A DNA stretch of 64,000 bases from Niastella koreensis GR20-10 (GCF_000246855.1 NC_016609.1:4848744-4912743), one strand, 5' to 3'. Positions 1 through 9,083 are shown, counted from the first letter of the stretch. The notes: generated from the sequence alone by a model not told the origin. Translations and numbers: made by a program.

Positions 1-2
1 TG

Positions 3-568
3 AACGCTGCTTTTGATAAGCACTACGAAGTAGCTTTAGAGCAACAAAAAATGTACAAAGCCAAATTGGCAGATATAGAAAAAGTTCTGAAGAGTTGGAG
101 GATGATTTCTATCTGTATAAGAAGGTACCAGAAGATGTGTATATGCGTTTACGAACAAAGCTGGGGAAGGAAAAGACGGATATAGCGGAAATTTTATCAA
201 CTCTCGACGTAGAAAGTTCTAACCTGAAAACATACTTCCGTGAGGGGATAACTATTTCCACACAACTCGCTACCAGCTCGTCTTCCAGCCCGATACCGGT
301 AAAGGAGAAATTACAAAAGTTTATTTTTCCCGAAGGAGTGAGCTATAATCGTGAAAAAGGGACATTTCTAACATCTAAGGTAAATACACTCTTTGAGCCA
401 ATTGCGCGGCTGAACAGCATTACAGACGATGATAAAAACAAACAAGGCAGCATTTCTGCTGCCTTGTCCAATTGGGTCGGGGTGGCTGGACAAATTTCGA
501 ACCGTTTTTTGAACAATTTAATAGATATTCAAAGGCTTAAGTATGTAATAAACCTACATGCGAAATGA
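3..568 (+). pseudogene. Serine recombinase, C-terminal part, frameshifted and cut by window edge
   Basis: This reads as the end of a large serine site-specific recombinase. From position 3 one frame encodes a charged helical stretch (AKLADIEKVLK). A one-base deletion near position 90 moves the reading to the frame that runs from about 92 to 568 (ELEDDFYLYKKVPEDVY...). The Lys/Glu-rich stretch fits the coiled coil that follows the zinc-ribbon domain in these enzymes; the catalytic N-terminus lies outside the window. The last 40 codons run through repeat R1, so the hairpin lies inside the coding sequence. Two further pieces of the same family occur at 25165-25457 and 36305-36424. The family assignment rests on the coiled-coil pattern and on recurrence in the window, not on a catalytic motif, so it is moderately sure. 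Confidence 0.5.
443..568 (+). repeat. Recombinase-tail repeat R1 (hairpin + tail)
   Basis: A perfect 10-bp stem with a 4-nt loop (443-466) is followed by the tail starting GTCGGGGTGGCTGGACAAAT at 476. The tail encodes GQISNRFLNNLIDIQRLK in the frame of the recombinase remnant. This is the first of nine same-strand copies. The hairpin is identical to that of R6 at 25404. Confidence 0.8.
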
Positions 569-573
569 TTTAG

Positions 574-605
574 AGCTCCGACGGTACCGTCGGGGCTTTT
601 TATTT
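574..605 (+). terminator. Rho-independent terminator
   Basis: An 11-bp stem (574-584 with 587-597, one G-T pair) and a loop of two bases are followed by a T-rich run. It lies just after the stop codon of the recombinase remnant and is separate from the R1 hairpin. Confidence 0.75.
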
Positions 606-772
606 TTTGGACTTTACTATTTCATAGCTATGTATTTATTTGTTGTATTTGCGCATTTCAACAATATAAGCGAATGGTTGGCGGAAACAGGACGGGAGAT
701 GTGTCTATAATATATTGAGTTATAACGTGTGGCTTACTTCCAAATCAATAACAAACAAAGAAAATATGTTTT

Positions 773-3178
773 ATGGCTACAAATAAAAAGAAAATCCAAC
801 AGACAAATGATGATAAACCGGCTGACCAGCAACCCTTTAAAACTAATTTAGACCGGTATCACCTTCCAGTGCCGGAATGGGATTTTCCCAATGCAAAAAT
901 TGGCATGTATGCAAACGAATCAAAGCCAGATTTTCCGCCGGTGAAAACTGCTCCGAAAGGTTCACCTAATATTTTATTGGTATTGTTGGACGATGTGGGG
1001 TTTGGATGGCCCAGCGTAACCGGTGGTTTGGTAAGAACGCCAACAGCTGAAAAACTGGCTAAAAATGGTTTGCTGTATAATCAATTTCATACAACCGCAC
1101 TCTGCTCGCCCAGTCGGGCATCTTTACTTACGGGAAGAAATCATCACACTGTTGCAACGGGAGTGATTCAGGAAATGGCGACAGGTTATCCTGGCTATTG
1201 CGGTATCATACCCAAAAGTTGCGCAACGTTTGCCGAACTACTAAAACAATCTGGTTATTCCTGTGCGTGGTTTGGAAAAAACCATAATGTTCCCGATAAC
1301 TATACCAGTCCTGCCGGTCCGTTCGACAACTGGCCAACCAACCAGGGGTTTGATTATTTCTATGGTTTTATTGCCGGTGAAACAGATCAATTTTACCCAA
1401 GCTTGCTAAGAAACACAGAAGCGATAGAACCACCACGAAAACCCGAAGAAGGTTATCAGCTTACCCGCGACCTGGCTGATGAATGTATTGGCTGGGTGCG
1501 CAGGCAAAAAACAATCGCGCCAGACCGGCCTTTTATGGCCTATTTTTCTACCGGCGCAGCGCACGCGCCACATCAGCCTCCACTGGACTGGCGTGGAAAA
1601 AATACAGATCGTTTTAATATGGGCTGGGACGAATACAGGAAAACGGTGTTTCAAAACCAGTTGAATGCCGGTATCATTCCCAAAGGAAGCAAACTAACGG
1701 AACGGCCTAAACAGATACCTTCCTGGGACAGTCAGGCTGCAGATGCAAAAAAGTTATTTTCGATACAGGCTGAGAATTATGCAGACTTTCTGGAACATGC
1801 AGACTACGAAGTGGGCCGTGTGGTTGAAGCAATTGAACAGTTAGGCGAACTGGATAACACCCTGATTATTTACATAATTGGCGACAACGGATCAAGCGGC
1901 GAGGGATCGCTGGTGGGAACCCCCAATGAAATTATGAGTTTGAACGGGCGCCAGCCATCTATGGAAGAATCAATTGGATTCATAGATCGTTGGGGAATGC
2001 CCGGTACTTCACCGCACTATGCAGTGGGATGGGCATGGGCAGGAGATACACCTTTTCAATGGACCAAGCAAGTGGCTTCTCATTTCGGCGGTACCAGAAA
2101 CCCGATGATCATTTCATGGCCTGCAGTAATAAAGGATACGGGAAAGGTCAGATCGCAGTTCCACCATATTATTGATGTAATGCCCACCTTAATGGAAATT
2201 ATAGGCATTCGGGAACCAAAAGAAGTGAATGGTTATATTCAAAAACCAATAGAGGGTACAAGCTTTGCCTATACTTTCTTTGAAGCCAATGCAACAAAGC
2301 CCAGCACAAGAACGCAACAATATTTTGAAATGCTGGGAAACCGCGCCATGTACGCAGACGGATGGATCGCCTGTTGCCGACATGGCCGTTTGCCATGGGA
2401 AACATCAGGATCTTATTCATTTGATACTGACGTATGGGAATTGTATAACATAATGGAAGATTTCTGCCAGGCAGATGACAGGGCCACCAAAGAACCCAAC
2501 AAATTGCGTGAATTGCAGGATCTGTTTATGGCTGCAGCAGCAAAATACAATGTACTTCCGTTAGATGATAGTTTTGCCGAGCGCCTGGATGTAACATTGC
2601 GCCCAGGTTATTTTACGGGAAGAAAAAAAGTTACATTTTATCCTGGTTTAACCAGGTTACCTGAAGGCAGTGGTCCTAAACTTATTGGAATACCGTTTAC
2701 GGTTACTGCAAAAGTAGACATTCCCAAAGATGGCGCCGAAGGGGTCATATTCGCATTAGGAGGCGACGCAGCCGGTTGGTCATTATTCCTTTGGGAACAA
2801 AAGGTACGGTTTCACTATAACTTCTTTACCATTCGCCGATACGACGTGCAATCACAAACACCATTATCCGCCGGTAAACACACCATTACAATAACATTCG
2901 AGCCCGAAAGTCCGAAACCAGGTTGCCCCGCCGATGTAACAATGGCGATTGATGGAAAAGGATCTGCAAAAGGACATATAGATGAGCAAATACCGATGCG
3001 TTGCGGTACAGAAACCATGGATGTGGGGATGGACTGTGTGTCGCCTGTGTGTAGCGACTATGAAAAGAAAGGGCTGTTTCCATTTACCGGCACTATTGAG
3101 TCAGTAACATTTGAATTTGGAGAAACAAAACAACCCACGGGAATGGAACGGCTTGAATTGGCTACGAAAATGGATTAA
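773..3178 (+). CDS. Arylsulfatase (C-type, cytoplasmic), 801 aa
   Basis: A sulfatase that would hydrolyse sulfate esters. The metal-binding DD pair is at 73-74 (LLVLLDD) and the modification site C-S-P-S-R is at 111-115; Cys111 would become formylglycine, which needs an anaerobic- or FGE-type maturase not seen in this window. A second metal-ligand region is I-G-D-N-G near residue 366. The last 170 residues form a beta-rich region resembling a concanavalin/LamG-like module. There is no signal peptide (Lys-rich start MATNKKK), unlike the exported polysaccharide sulfatases usual in Bacteroidota, so the enzyme probably acts in the cytoplasm on a small or imported substrate. It stands alone, facing a broken AraC gene across a shared terminator. 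Confidence 0.88.
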   Translation: MATNKKKIQQTNDDKPADQQPFKTNLDRYHLPVPEWDFPNAKIGMYANESKPDFPPVKTAPKGSPNILLVLLDDVGFGWPSVTGGLVRTPTAEKLAKNGLLYNQFHTTALCSPSRASLLTGRNHHTVATGVIQEMATGYPGYCGIIPKSCATFAELLKQSGYSCAWFGKNHNVPDNYTSPAGPFDNWPTNQGFDYFYGFIAGETDQFYPSLLRNTEAIEPPRKPEEGYQLTRDLADECIGWVRRQKTIAPDRPFMAYFSTGAAHAPHQPPLDWRGKNTDRFNMGWDEYRKTVFQNQLNAGIIPKGSKLTERPKQIPSWDSQAADAKKLFSIQAENYADFLEHADYEVGRVVEAIEQLGELDNTLIIYIIGDNGSSGEGSLVGTPNEIMSLNGRQPSMEESIGFIDRWGMPGTSPHYAVGWAWAGDTPFQWTKQVASHFGGTRNPMIISWPAVIKDTGKVRSQFHHIIDVMPTLMEIIGIREPKEVNGYIQKPIEGTSFAYTFFEANATKPSTRTQQYFEMLGNRAMYADGWIACCRHGRLPWETSGSYSFDTDVWELYNIMEDFCQADDRATKEPNKLRELQDLFMAAAAKYNVLPLDDSFAERLDVTLRPGYFTGRKKVTFYPGLTRLPEGSGPKLIGIPFTVTAKVDIPKDGAEGVIFALGGDAAGWSLFLWEQKVRFHYNFFTIRRYDVQSQTPLSAGKHTITITFEPESPKPGCPADVTMAIDGKGSAKGHIDEQIPMRCGTETMDVGMDCVSPVCSDYEKKGLFPFTGTIESVTFEFGETKQPTGMERLELATKMD

Positions 3179-4111
3179 TAAAAAAGGAACAGATCGCTTA
3201 AATGAACTGTTCCTTTTTTTACACTGCGGAATACATTCGGACTAACGCCCACTTCTTTTTTGAATAACCTGGAAAAGTAAGCCGGAGTCTCAAAACCCAA
3301 AGTGTAAGCTATTTCTGAAACTGACTGATCGCCTCCCGCCAGCAGATTTTTTTGCTTCTGCAATCAGGTACAGATGAATGAGGTCAATCGCTGTTTTACC
3401 GGTTTCCTGTTTCAGGAGATCGCTCAGGTATCGTGTTGAAAGATTGAGCTGCGCTGCCATGTAGTTTACGGTTGGTAACCCTTTATCCTTCACAAAACCT
3501 TTCTCAAAATAATCGTTTAGCAGTTCATTGAACTTCGTCACGGTGTTACCTGATAAGATGGTGCGGTTGATAAACTGTCTTTTATAGAACCGCCGGGCAT
3601 ATTTAAGCAGCGAATCAATGTGGGAAAGCATGATGTCGCGACTGTATTCATCCTGATTGTTGTGGTATTCGGTTTCAATTTTCTGGAACAATTCCCCGAT
3701 AATCTTTTCTTCTTTTGGTGAAAGATGAAGCGCTTCATTGGTTTCATATTCAAAGAAGCTGTATTTTCTTATTTCATGGTGAAGCGGGTGGCCGTTCAAA
3801 AAGTCTTCATGAAAATACATCATATATCCTTCTACCTTCGGTTCAATGTCGTTTATTGCTATGATCTGCCTGGGATTTATGAAGAACATGGAACCACAGG
3901 CATGATCATATTTTGTTCTACCGTACTTTATCGTGCCGGATGTCTTTTTTTTGAAAGCGGTTATATAGAAGTCGCTTGTATGTTCGACAACCCGGTTACC
4001 AAAATTGGCATGCCGGACTGCGGCGTCACAGAGCACGCCGATTAGCGGATTTTCCGGAGGTGAAAATCCATAAGCTGCAAGAAGATCGATGAGGTTACTG
4101 TAATGCTTCAT
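3175..4111 (-). pseudogene. AraC-family regulator, broken by a 1-nt frameshift
   Basis: An N-terminal cupin-like sensing domain is followed by a two-helix-turn-helix AraC DNA-binding domain. The first HTH (MAAQLNLSTRYLSDLLKQ) and the second (SVSEIAYTLGFETPAYFSRL) are in different frames. The join falls in a run of seven T (A on the coding strand) at 3347-3353; removing one base restores an intact protein (IAEAKNLLAGG). The start is placed at the ATG at 4111 (MKHYSNLIDLL). Upstream in-frame codons belong to the SDR remnant, so the longer reading from 4216 is not used. Such regulators often sit next to the SDR they control, and an SDR remnant lies just upstream. It is either a real pseudogene or a homopolymer error. 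Confidence 0.8.
3180..3220. terminator. Bidirectional terminator between convergent genes
   Basis: A 13-bp perfect stem (3180-3192 with 3207-3219) is flanked by an A-run on the left and a T-run on the right, so it can end transcription from both the arylsulfatase and the opposing AraC gene. The last codons of the AraC frame overlap it. Confidence 0.8.
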
Positions 4112-4179
4112 TTTGATTAAATGAGCAGAATCCATGTAATTATACACAGATTCTGCCGTATTTGTTTCAAAGAATTGAA

Positions 4180-4560
4180 TTATTTCCCATGCGCTTCCAC
4201 GGCTACATCCTGCCATTCTTCCCAGGTAGCAAGCCGGTCCTGGTACGTCTGTATTACCAATGGCAATGCCATTTTACCTTTCCCCGTAGCTTCAGAATAC
4301 CAACAATATCATCAGTAAACCCGGCATAAACGGCCGCTTTCAATTGGTCATACTCTTTCATAGACTCAGCATGGACTGCTGAAACACTGGTAAAATCAGT
4401 TGCATAGCCGTTGGGTTCAACAATGGTTACTTTGATCCCGAAATCTTTCACCTCCATGGCAAGCGTTTCACTGAGTGCTTCCATCGCAAACTTAGAGGCG
4501 CTGTACATACCCATTAAAGGCAATGGATTCACACCTAACAAACTCGACACCTTGCACCAT
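4180..4560 (-). pseudogene. Short-chain dehydrogenase remnant (N-terminus lost, internal damage)
   Basis: Only the second half of a classical SDR is left. The catalytic Y-S-A-S-K motif and following helix (GMYSASKFAMEALSETL), and the strand ending in IVEPNGYATDF, are clear. After GFTDDIVG the frame shifts and part is missing; the family-typical end (RLATWEEWQDVAVEAHGK) is then read in another frame to a stop at 4180-4182. The Rossmann N-terminus with TGxxxGxG and NNAG is absent. At about 4560-4580 the sequence joins a VOC-family fragment on the opposite strand, which marks a deletion or rearrangement breakpoint. It lies directly upstream of the AraC remnant on the same strand, as AraC/SDR pairs often do. 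Confidence 0.7.
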
Positions 4561-4574
4561 GCCATAACCGAAGG

Positions 4575-4803
4575 ACAGTTGGGCAATGCAGTAGAACTGA
4601 TGATTAAAATACAAGGGATAGATGAACACTATTCCAAATGCCAGCTTGCCGGAATTATCATTATAACGCCGCCAACCGACCATTTCTATGGCGAAAGACA
4701 GTACACAATAAAAGATATCGGCGGACATTTTTGGACGCTGTCTGAAACCATTAAAGATCTTTTGCCAGAAGACTGGGGTGCTACTTCAAAACATATTGAC
4801 TAA
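4575..4803 (+). pseudogene. VOC (glyoxalase/bleomycin-resistance fold) C-terminal fragment
   Basis: The in-frame peptide contains IQGIDEHYSKCQLAG, PPTDHFYGERQYTI and GHFWTLSETI. This is the pattern of the last beta-alpha-beta-beta-beta unit of PhnB-like VOC proteins (DhFYGdRsg...D..GH.Wtl). The N-terminal half is missing; upstream codons in this frame are antisense to the SDR remnant. It is a remnant, and its function cannot be assigned. Confidence 0.6.
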
Positions 4804-4942
4804 TGAGAGTTATAGTCCTATAGTTTTTCTGAACAGTAATGCCTCACAAGCAGCCGGCAGCATTATCCCCAACCCCGCTTCAGGGGTAGTAACCATTTCG
4901 GTGAACAATTACCTGTTAAATACCCTGACAAGGCTGTTTTAG
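4799..4942 (+). pseudogene. Fragment of a type IX secretion C-terminal sorting domain
   Basis: An open frame without a start codon encodes SQAAGSIIPNPASGVVTISV and then soon stops. The P-N-P-A-S-G signature with the preceding small and hydrophobic residues is typical of the first strand of a Por/T9SS type A sorting domain. The rest of the domain and the parent protein are absent, so this is a remnant left by rearrangement. Confidence 0.5.
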
Positions 4943-4990
4943 CAGCACGGGCGTTGATTAAGTAGCGTATTCATAGTTTATCCCACGAGT

Positions 4991-5056
4991 GTTAACAGGA
5001 ATTAGTACTAATTCTTAACCGGTTAACATTCAGCTATAAAGCTTCTGATAGCTTTG
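4991..5056 (+). promoter_or_regulatory. Promoter with putative response-regulator operator (site A)
   Basis: GTTAAC at 4991, TTAGTAC at 5002, GTTAAC at 5022 and the -7 box TAGCTTTG at 5049-5056 (consensus TAnnTTTG of Bacteroidota). The offsets 0/11/31 and the 21-nt gap to the -7 box are exactly those of site B at 8040-8105. The TTA(A/G)(C/T) half-sites are spaced 10 and 21 bp apart, as expected for an OmpR-type regulator bound to one DNA face. The thioredoxin gene starts 47 nt after the -7 box. Confidence 0.65.
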
Positions 5057-5102
5057 TCCTGACAAAAGATGGTTCACAACAATTCTACCAAATCAAAAAA
5101 AT

Positions 5103-5803
5103 ATGAAAAGAAGAAACTTGCTTTTTGCAGGCCCCTGGCTGGCTATCTATCTGTTACCATTAACCTCAACGGCGCAGGACAAGGCGGTAACCTATCTGCT
5201 TCCCGGAAACCAGGTCATAACTCCAGACAAGTTCGACAGCGTGGCAAAAGCCTGGGGTGGCAATGAGCGCTTGTCTTTCCTCCATTCAACAGATGACGAT
5301 AAAAAAATATCATGCGCCTGGTAAGAGTTACGGATGAAGAAATAAAAGCAGCTGCCGAATCAAAGATACGCCATGATAAAGCACTGCAGGACATGGTAAA
5401 CAAACCGGCACCAACATGGACAGTAAAAGATATTTATGGTAAAACCTTATCTTTACAAAACCTGAAAGGAAAGGTGGTTGTGCTTAATTTCTGGTTTACC
5501 AGTTGTTCACCCTGCATCAGAGAAATGCCACATTTGAATGAGCTGGTTGCACAATACAGTGGTAAAGAGGTCGTATTTATTGCCTTCGCTAATAATGACG
5601 AAGCCAGCATTCGTGCCTTTTTAGAAAAAAGGCCTTTCCATTACGCAAAAGTACCAAACTCGAAGCTGGTTAATGATTTATATAATATCGACTCCTGGCC
5701 AACAAGCTTTGTAATTGATAAGGAAGGGAAAATCAGGCTGGCCGTTAATTATAACGACAATATCGAACAAATTATCTCAGCTGCTATTAAAGCCGCATTG
5801 TAA
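5103..5803 (+). pseudogene. TlpA-like thiol-disulfide oxidoreductase, 1-nt frameshift
   Basis: A periplasmic thioredoxin-fold protein. It has a signal peptide (MKRRNLLFAGPWLAIYLLPL, cleavage near TSTAQ) and a linker. The TlpA/AhpC-TSA domain carries W-F-T-S-C-S-P-C with the redox C-x-x-C pair, and SWPTSFVIDKEG with the cis-Pro region. The reading frame breaks in a run of seven A at 5301-5307; adding one A joins the two halves (DDDKKNIMRLVRV). It therefore lacks one base or is a sequencing error. It precedes the histidine kinase by 77 nt on the same strand and has promoter site A, so it is probably the first gene of a thioredoxin-kinase-regulator operon. Confidence 0.8.
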
Positions 5804-5865
5804 CATATCACCCAATGGCAGTATTCGTTAGTATGCATTATTCGCAGAAATTTAAAGTGTAATTA

Positions 5866-5873
5866 TATATTTG
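5866..5873 (+). promoter_or_regulatory. Possible internal -7 box before the histidine kinase
   Basis: TATATTTG fits the TAnnTTTG consensus and ends 7 nt before the GTG start at 5881, which would give a leaderless message. No convincing -33 TTTG element was seen at the usual distance, so this is weak. Confidence 0.25.
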
Positions 5874-5880
5874 TTTTGGC

Positions 5881-7239
5881 GTGAGAAAAAGACTACGGCA
5901 TATATTCTTTGTTGCGGCGCTTACTGCTTGTGGTATAATTGCCTGTCAATTATACTGGGTTTATTATAATTATAAAACCGCAAGGGCTAACTTCATTGCA
6001 ACTGCAACGCTGGCACTCCGGCAAAGTATAGACAGTTGTCAACTGCAACAAAATGAACTTCCTAATTCGTTGATGAATGAAAATAAACCGTCCCTGACCT
6101 TCATGATCTCTGAAACGCTGAATAAAGCCCCGGTACTGGTTGATAGTCCACACCATCGTTCCGTTCCCTCTTATTCTATGCGATTATTTAAAGTGGATAT
6201 AGATAAGGATCAATTGCCGGGTGTAAAAGCTATTTTAGCCCGCCTGTTATCGCTGCAGCACAACAGACCACTTAACCTGGATACACTCACCCGTATTTTT
6301 CAGCAGCAACTGAAACGTAATAACATTAATGAATATTTTAAACTGACTATTGAAAGAAATAAAAAAGACATAATGCCGGGAGAAATTGCCGCGCTGATCA
6401 ATTTTAGTAAAGATCGTGTTATAGTAAAAGCAGTATTAAAAAATCCCGGCGCATTTCTATTTAAAAAAAATTTCCTGCCTGCGATCGTTTCCACTTTATT
6501 AATCCTTTTATCAGCAGGCAGTCTTTTTTATATGGGCCGCATTATCAGAAGGCAGATGCAATTGGATAGGATGAAAAGCGATTTCACCAATAACATTATT
6601 CACGAACTGCGTACGCCGTTAACCATATTGCGATCCTCCAATGAAGCATTATACAGTTTTGGCGCAGCGCATGACGAACAATCGCTGATGCGGTACCTGG
6701 GCATCAATACACTGGTCATCGATGACCTGGATAAAAATATAGAACGCATACTGGACTTTAGCCGTTCCGAGTCAGGCAAACGCCTGCCGGTATTGGAAAC
6801 ACTGGACCTGATCCCATTGCTCCAACAGGCACAGCTTAGATTTAGCCATGTAAACAGTGCAACCATTACAATCACTGCTAATCAGGATCCCTTTATAGTA
6901 TTAACAGACCCGTTTATGTTTGATGTAATTTTATCGAACCTGTTAGACAATTCTATCAAATATTCTCCGGAAGAACCACAGATCGGAATACATGCAACAA
7001 AAGATGATCAAAGATGGGAAGTGCAGGTAAGCGATAAAGGTATGGGCATACCTGCTTCGTCGCTTCTCTATATTTTCGATAAATTTTATCGCGTGCCCAC
7101 CGGCGATGTACATGAAATAAAAGGTTATGGCATTGGCCTGGCATACGTTAAACAATTGGTTACCTCGCTGAATGGAAAGATTGATGTGAGTAGTGAACCG
7201 GGCAAAGGAACTATTTTCACACTAACATTTTATTCATAA
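5881..7239 (+). CDS. Sensor histidine kinase, 452 aa
   Basis: Membrane-bound sensor kinase of a two-component system. One membrane helix lies at about 8-28, a sensor region without a recognisable domain at 30-198, and a second helix at about 199-220. A HisKA domain follows with the phospho-acceptor His241 in IIHELRTPLTIL. The HATPase_c domain has the N box (LSNLLDNSIKYS), D-K-G-M-G-I-P and the G2 box (KGYGIGLAYVKQLV). The start is the GTG at 5881, needed to include the first membrane helix. The stop overlaps the ATG of the response regulator by one base (TAATG), so the two are translated together. The thioredoxin gene just upstream suggests redox or envelope stress as input, but the ligand cannot be read from the sequence. 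Confidence 0.92.
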   Translation: MRKRLRHIFFVAALTACGIIACQLYWVYYNYKTARANFIATATLALRQSIDSCQLQQNELPNSLMNENKPSLTFMISETLNKAPVLVDSPHHRSVPSYSMRLFKVDIDKDQLPGVKAILARLLSLQHNRPLNLDTLTRIFQQQLKRNNINEYFKLTIERNKKDIMPGEIAALINFSKDRVIVKAVLKNPGAFLFKKNFLPAIVSTLLILLSAGSLFYMGRIIRRQMQLDRMKSDFTNNIIHELRTPLTILRSSNEALYSFGAAHDEQSLMRYLGINTLVIDDLDKNIERILDFSRSESGKRLPVLETLDLIPLLQQAQLRFSHVNSATITITANQDPFIVLTDPFMFDVILSNLLDNSIKYSPEEPQIGIHATKDDQRWEVQVSDKGMGIPASSLLYIFDKFYRVPTGDVHEIKGYGIGLAYVKQLVTSLNGKIDVSSEPGKGTIFTLTFYS

Positions 7240-7934
7240 TGGAAAATATCAAGGTATTGCTGGTGGAAGATGAAGAGATATTGGCAAGCATCATTAAAGA
7301 ATCTCTTGAAAAAAGAGGTTTTATAGTAACCATAGCAAAAAATGGTGTTGAGGGCTGGCAACTGTTCAGGACAGTGAGACCGGATATATGCGTTGTAGAT
7401 GTTATGATGCCCCGGAAAGATGGCTTTACACTCACTACCGAAATACGTGCTGCTGATGACGATACGCCAATTATTATGCTGACGGCGCGTACCCAGACAG
7501 AAGACGTATTGAAAGGATTTGAATCCGGGGCTGATGATTATATGAAAAAGCCCTTCAGCATGGAAGAATTGATCTTCAGGCTGAAAGCGCTGGTTCGCCG
7601 AACGGTGGGCAAACCAGCAGAAACGGTTGAAAAGAATATGCCAATAGGTCAATTCCTTTTCCGGTATCAGTATCTTGAATTAGTGTTTGGATCAGCAATT
7701 TCCCCCCTTTCTCAAAGAGAAGCAGATCTGCTTCTCTTGCTTGTACAGCACAAAAACCAACTACTGGATAGAAAACTGGCTCTTATAAAACTATGGGGCG
7801 AAGAAAATCCATTTACTGCACGGAGTATGGATGTTTATGTAACAAGACTTCGCAAATTGTTTAGACCAGACCCATCAATTGAGATCATTAATACCAGGGG
7901 GCATGGCTATTCCCTTATAGAAAAGAACCGTTAG
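7239..7934 (+). CDS. OmpR-family response regulator, 231 aa
   Basis: The receiver domain (1-120) has the acidic pair D11/E12, phospho-acceptor Asp54 in CVVDVMMP, Thr82 and Lys104 in MKKPF. The C-terminal winged-helix domain (about 140-230) contains LSQREADLLLLL and the recognition region RSMDVYVTRLRKLF. It is the cognate partner of the kinase, with which it overlaps by one base. Direct-repeat operators of OmpR type occur at 4991-5027, before its own operon, and at 8040-8076, before the next gene. It probably controls itself and the SDR at 8186. Confidence 0.93.
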   Translation: MENIKVLLVEDEEILASIIKESLEKRGFIVTIAKNGVEGWQLFRTVRPDICVVDVMMPRKDGFTLTTEIRAADDDTPIIMLTARTQTEDVLKGFESGADDYMKKPFSMEELIFRLKALVRRTVGKPAETVEKNMPIGQFLFRYQYLELVFGSAISPLSQREADLLLLLVQHKNQLLDRKLALIKLWGEENPFTARSMDVYVTRLRKLFRPDPSIEIINTRGHGYSLIEKNR

Positions 7935-8039
7935 TAATCCTCGCGCTTTATTACTTCCCGCACACCCATTTCCTCTTATCTGTCTGAATAAAGAGGCTGA
8001 TACATATTTGCATTATTTGCACTATCAGCATCAGCCAGT

Positions 8040-8105
8040 GTTAACTACAGTTAGTACAAACAATTTTCCAGTTAACAGTAAACACTCGATCCTGAGATAC
8101 CTTTG
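8040..8105 (+). promoter_or_regulatory. Promoter with putative response-regulator operator (site B)
   Basis: GTTAAC at 8040, TTAGTAC at 8051, GTTAAC at 8071 and TACCTTTG at 8098-8105. All spacings equal those of site A (4991-5056), while the bases between the boxes differ. This conservation between two otherwise unrelated upstream regions is what marks it as an operator. The SDR start lies 81 nt downstream. Confidence 0.65.
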
Positions 8106-8185
8106 ACATAGAAAGACAATAAGCACTGATCATTCAGGCTTACGTTACAAAAAAATCTTAAAAAATAAAATCAAAACTATTAAAC

Positions 8186-9001
8186 ATGAAAAAGGTAATC
8201 TTAATCACAGGCGCCAGCTCAGGAATGGGTAAAGAAACCGCTAAACAACTTATTAAAGAAGGGCATATTGTTTATACCGTTGCCCGCAGAATTGAGCAGA
8301 TGCAGGACCTTGAACGATTGGGTGGATTTCCCATGCAGATGGATGTTACCAATGAAGCAGACATTGAACAGGTAGTTGATACCATTATCCGGAACGAAGG
8401 AAAAATAGATGTGCTTTGGAACAATGCAGGTTATGGCCTTTATGGCGCTGTGGAAGATGTTCCTTTAGCTGAGGCCGTGAAACAATTTAATGTGAACCTG
8501 TTTGGCCTGGCGGCTGTTACACAGAAAGTTGTTCCGTACATGCGTAAGGCAGGATCAGGTACCATCATCAACACTTCCTCAATGGGTGGTAAAATGTATT
8601 TCCCGTTAGGCGCCTGGTACCACGCAAGCAAACACGCTTTGGAGGGATTCAGTGACTGCTTGCGCCTTGAATTGAAACCTTTCAATATCAACGTAGTGGT
8701 GATTGAACCGGGCCTGATCGCTACTGAATTTGGCAGTACACTCATAGACGGTCTTGAAAAAATTTCAAAGCAAAGTGCTTACAGCGATACAATGAAAAAA
8801 ATTGCTGAAGGTACCAGGAAATCATACGAAACCAATAGTTCATCAAAGCCATCTGTAGTGTCAAACGCGGTGAGTAAGATCGTGAGTAGCCCCAAACCTA
8901 AAACACGTTACCGGATTGGCAAGATGGCCAAACCGTTGGTGTGGATGAGGATTTATTTAGGAGACAGGCTGTTTGATAAGGTCGTCACCAGTCAGTTGTA
9001 A
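8186..9001 (+). CDS. Short-chain dehydrogenase/reductase, 271 aa
   Basis: Classical SDR with a Rossmann fold for NAD(P)H. TGASSGMG is at 8-15, NNAG at 79-82, the catalytic Ser at 131/132 (NTSS) and Tyr145-H-A-S-Lys149. Arg34 in TVARR after the second strand suggests preference for NADP(H). The substrate is unknown. Related SDRs with this length and a Lys-rich end are common next to AraC regulators in Bacteroidota; two broken relatives are in this window (4180-4560 and 43701-44200). Site B upstream points to control by the neighbouring two-component system. Repeat R2 follows 83 nt after the stop. Confidence 0.9.
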   Translation: MKKVILITGASSGMGKETAKQLIKEGHIVYTVARRIEQMQDLERLGGFPMQMDVTNEADIEQVVDTIIRNEGKIDVLWNNAGYGLYGAVEDVPLAEAVKQFNVNLFGLAAVTQKVVPYMRKAGSGTIINTSSMGGKMYFPLGAWYHASKHALEGFSDCLRLELKPFNINVVVIEPGLIATEFGSTLIDGLEKISKQSAYSDTMKKIAEGTRKSYETNSSSKPSVVSNAVSKIVSSPKPKTRYRIGKMAKPLVWMRIYLGDRLFDKVVTSQL

Positions 9002-9083
9002 AATTGGGCTCCTTATTGTCTGAAGCATCTTTTTTGATGCTCTACATCCTGTAAGTGAAAAGTTGAAGTATGAAAATGAAAAA

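Noticed and set aside
4254-4586. 110-codon SDR frame as an intact small gene
   Set aside because: It lacks the Rossmann half, and its last codons leave the family frame, so it is treated as part of a pseudogene.
5866-5873. Separate strong promoter for the histidine kinase
   Set aside because: Only a -7 box without a -33 element, 7 nt from the start codon. Kept as a weak feature and not used as evidence for a separate transcript.
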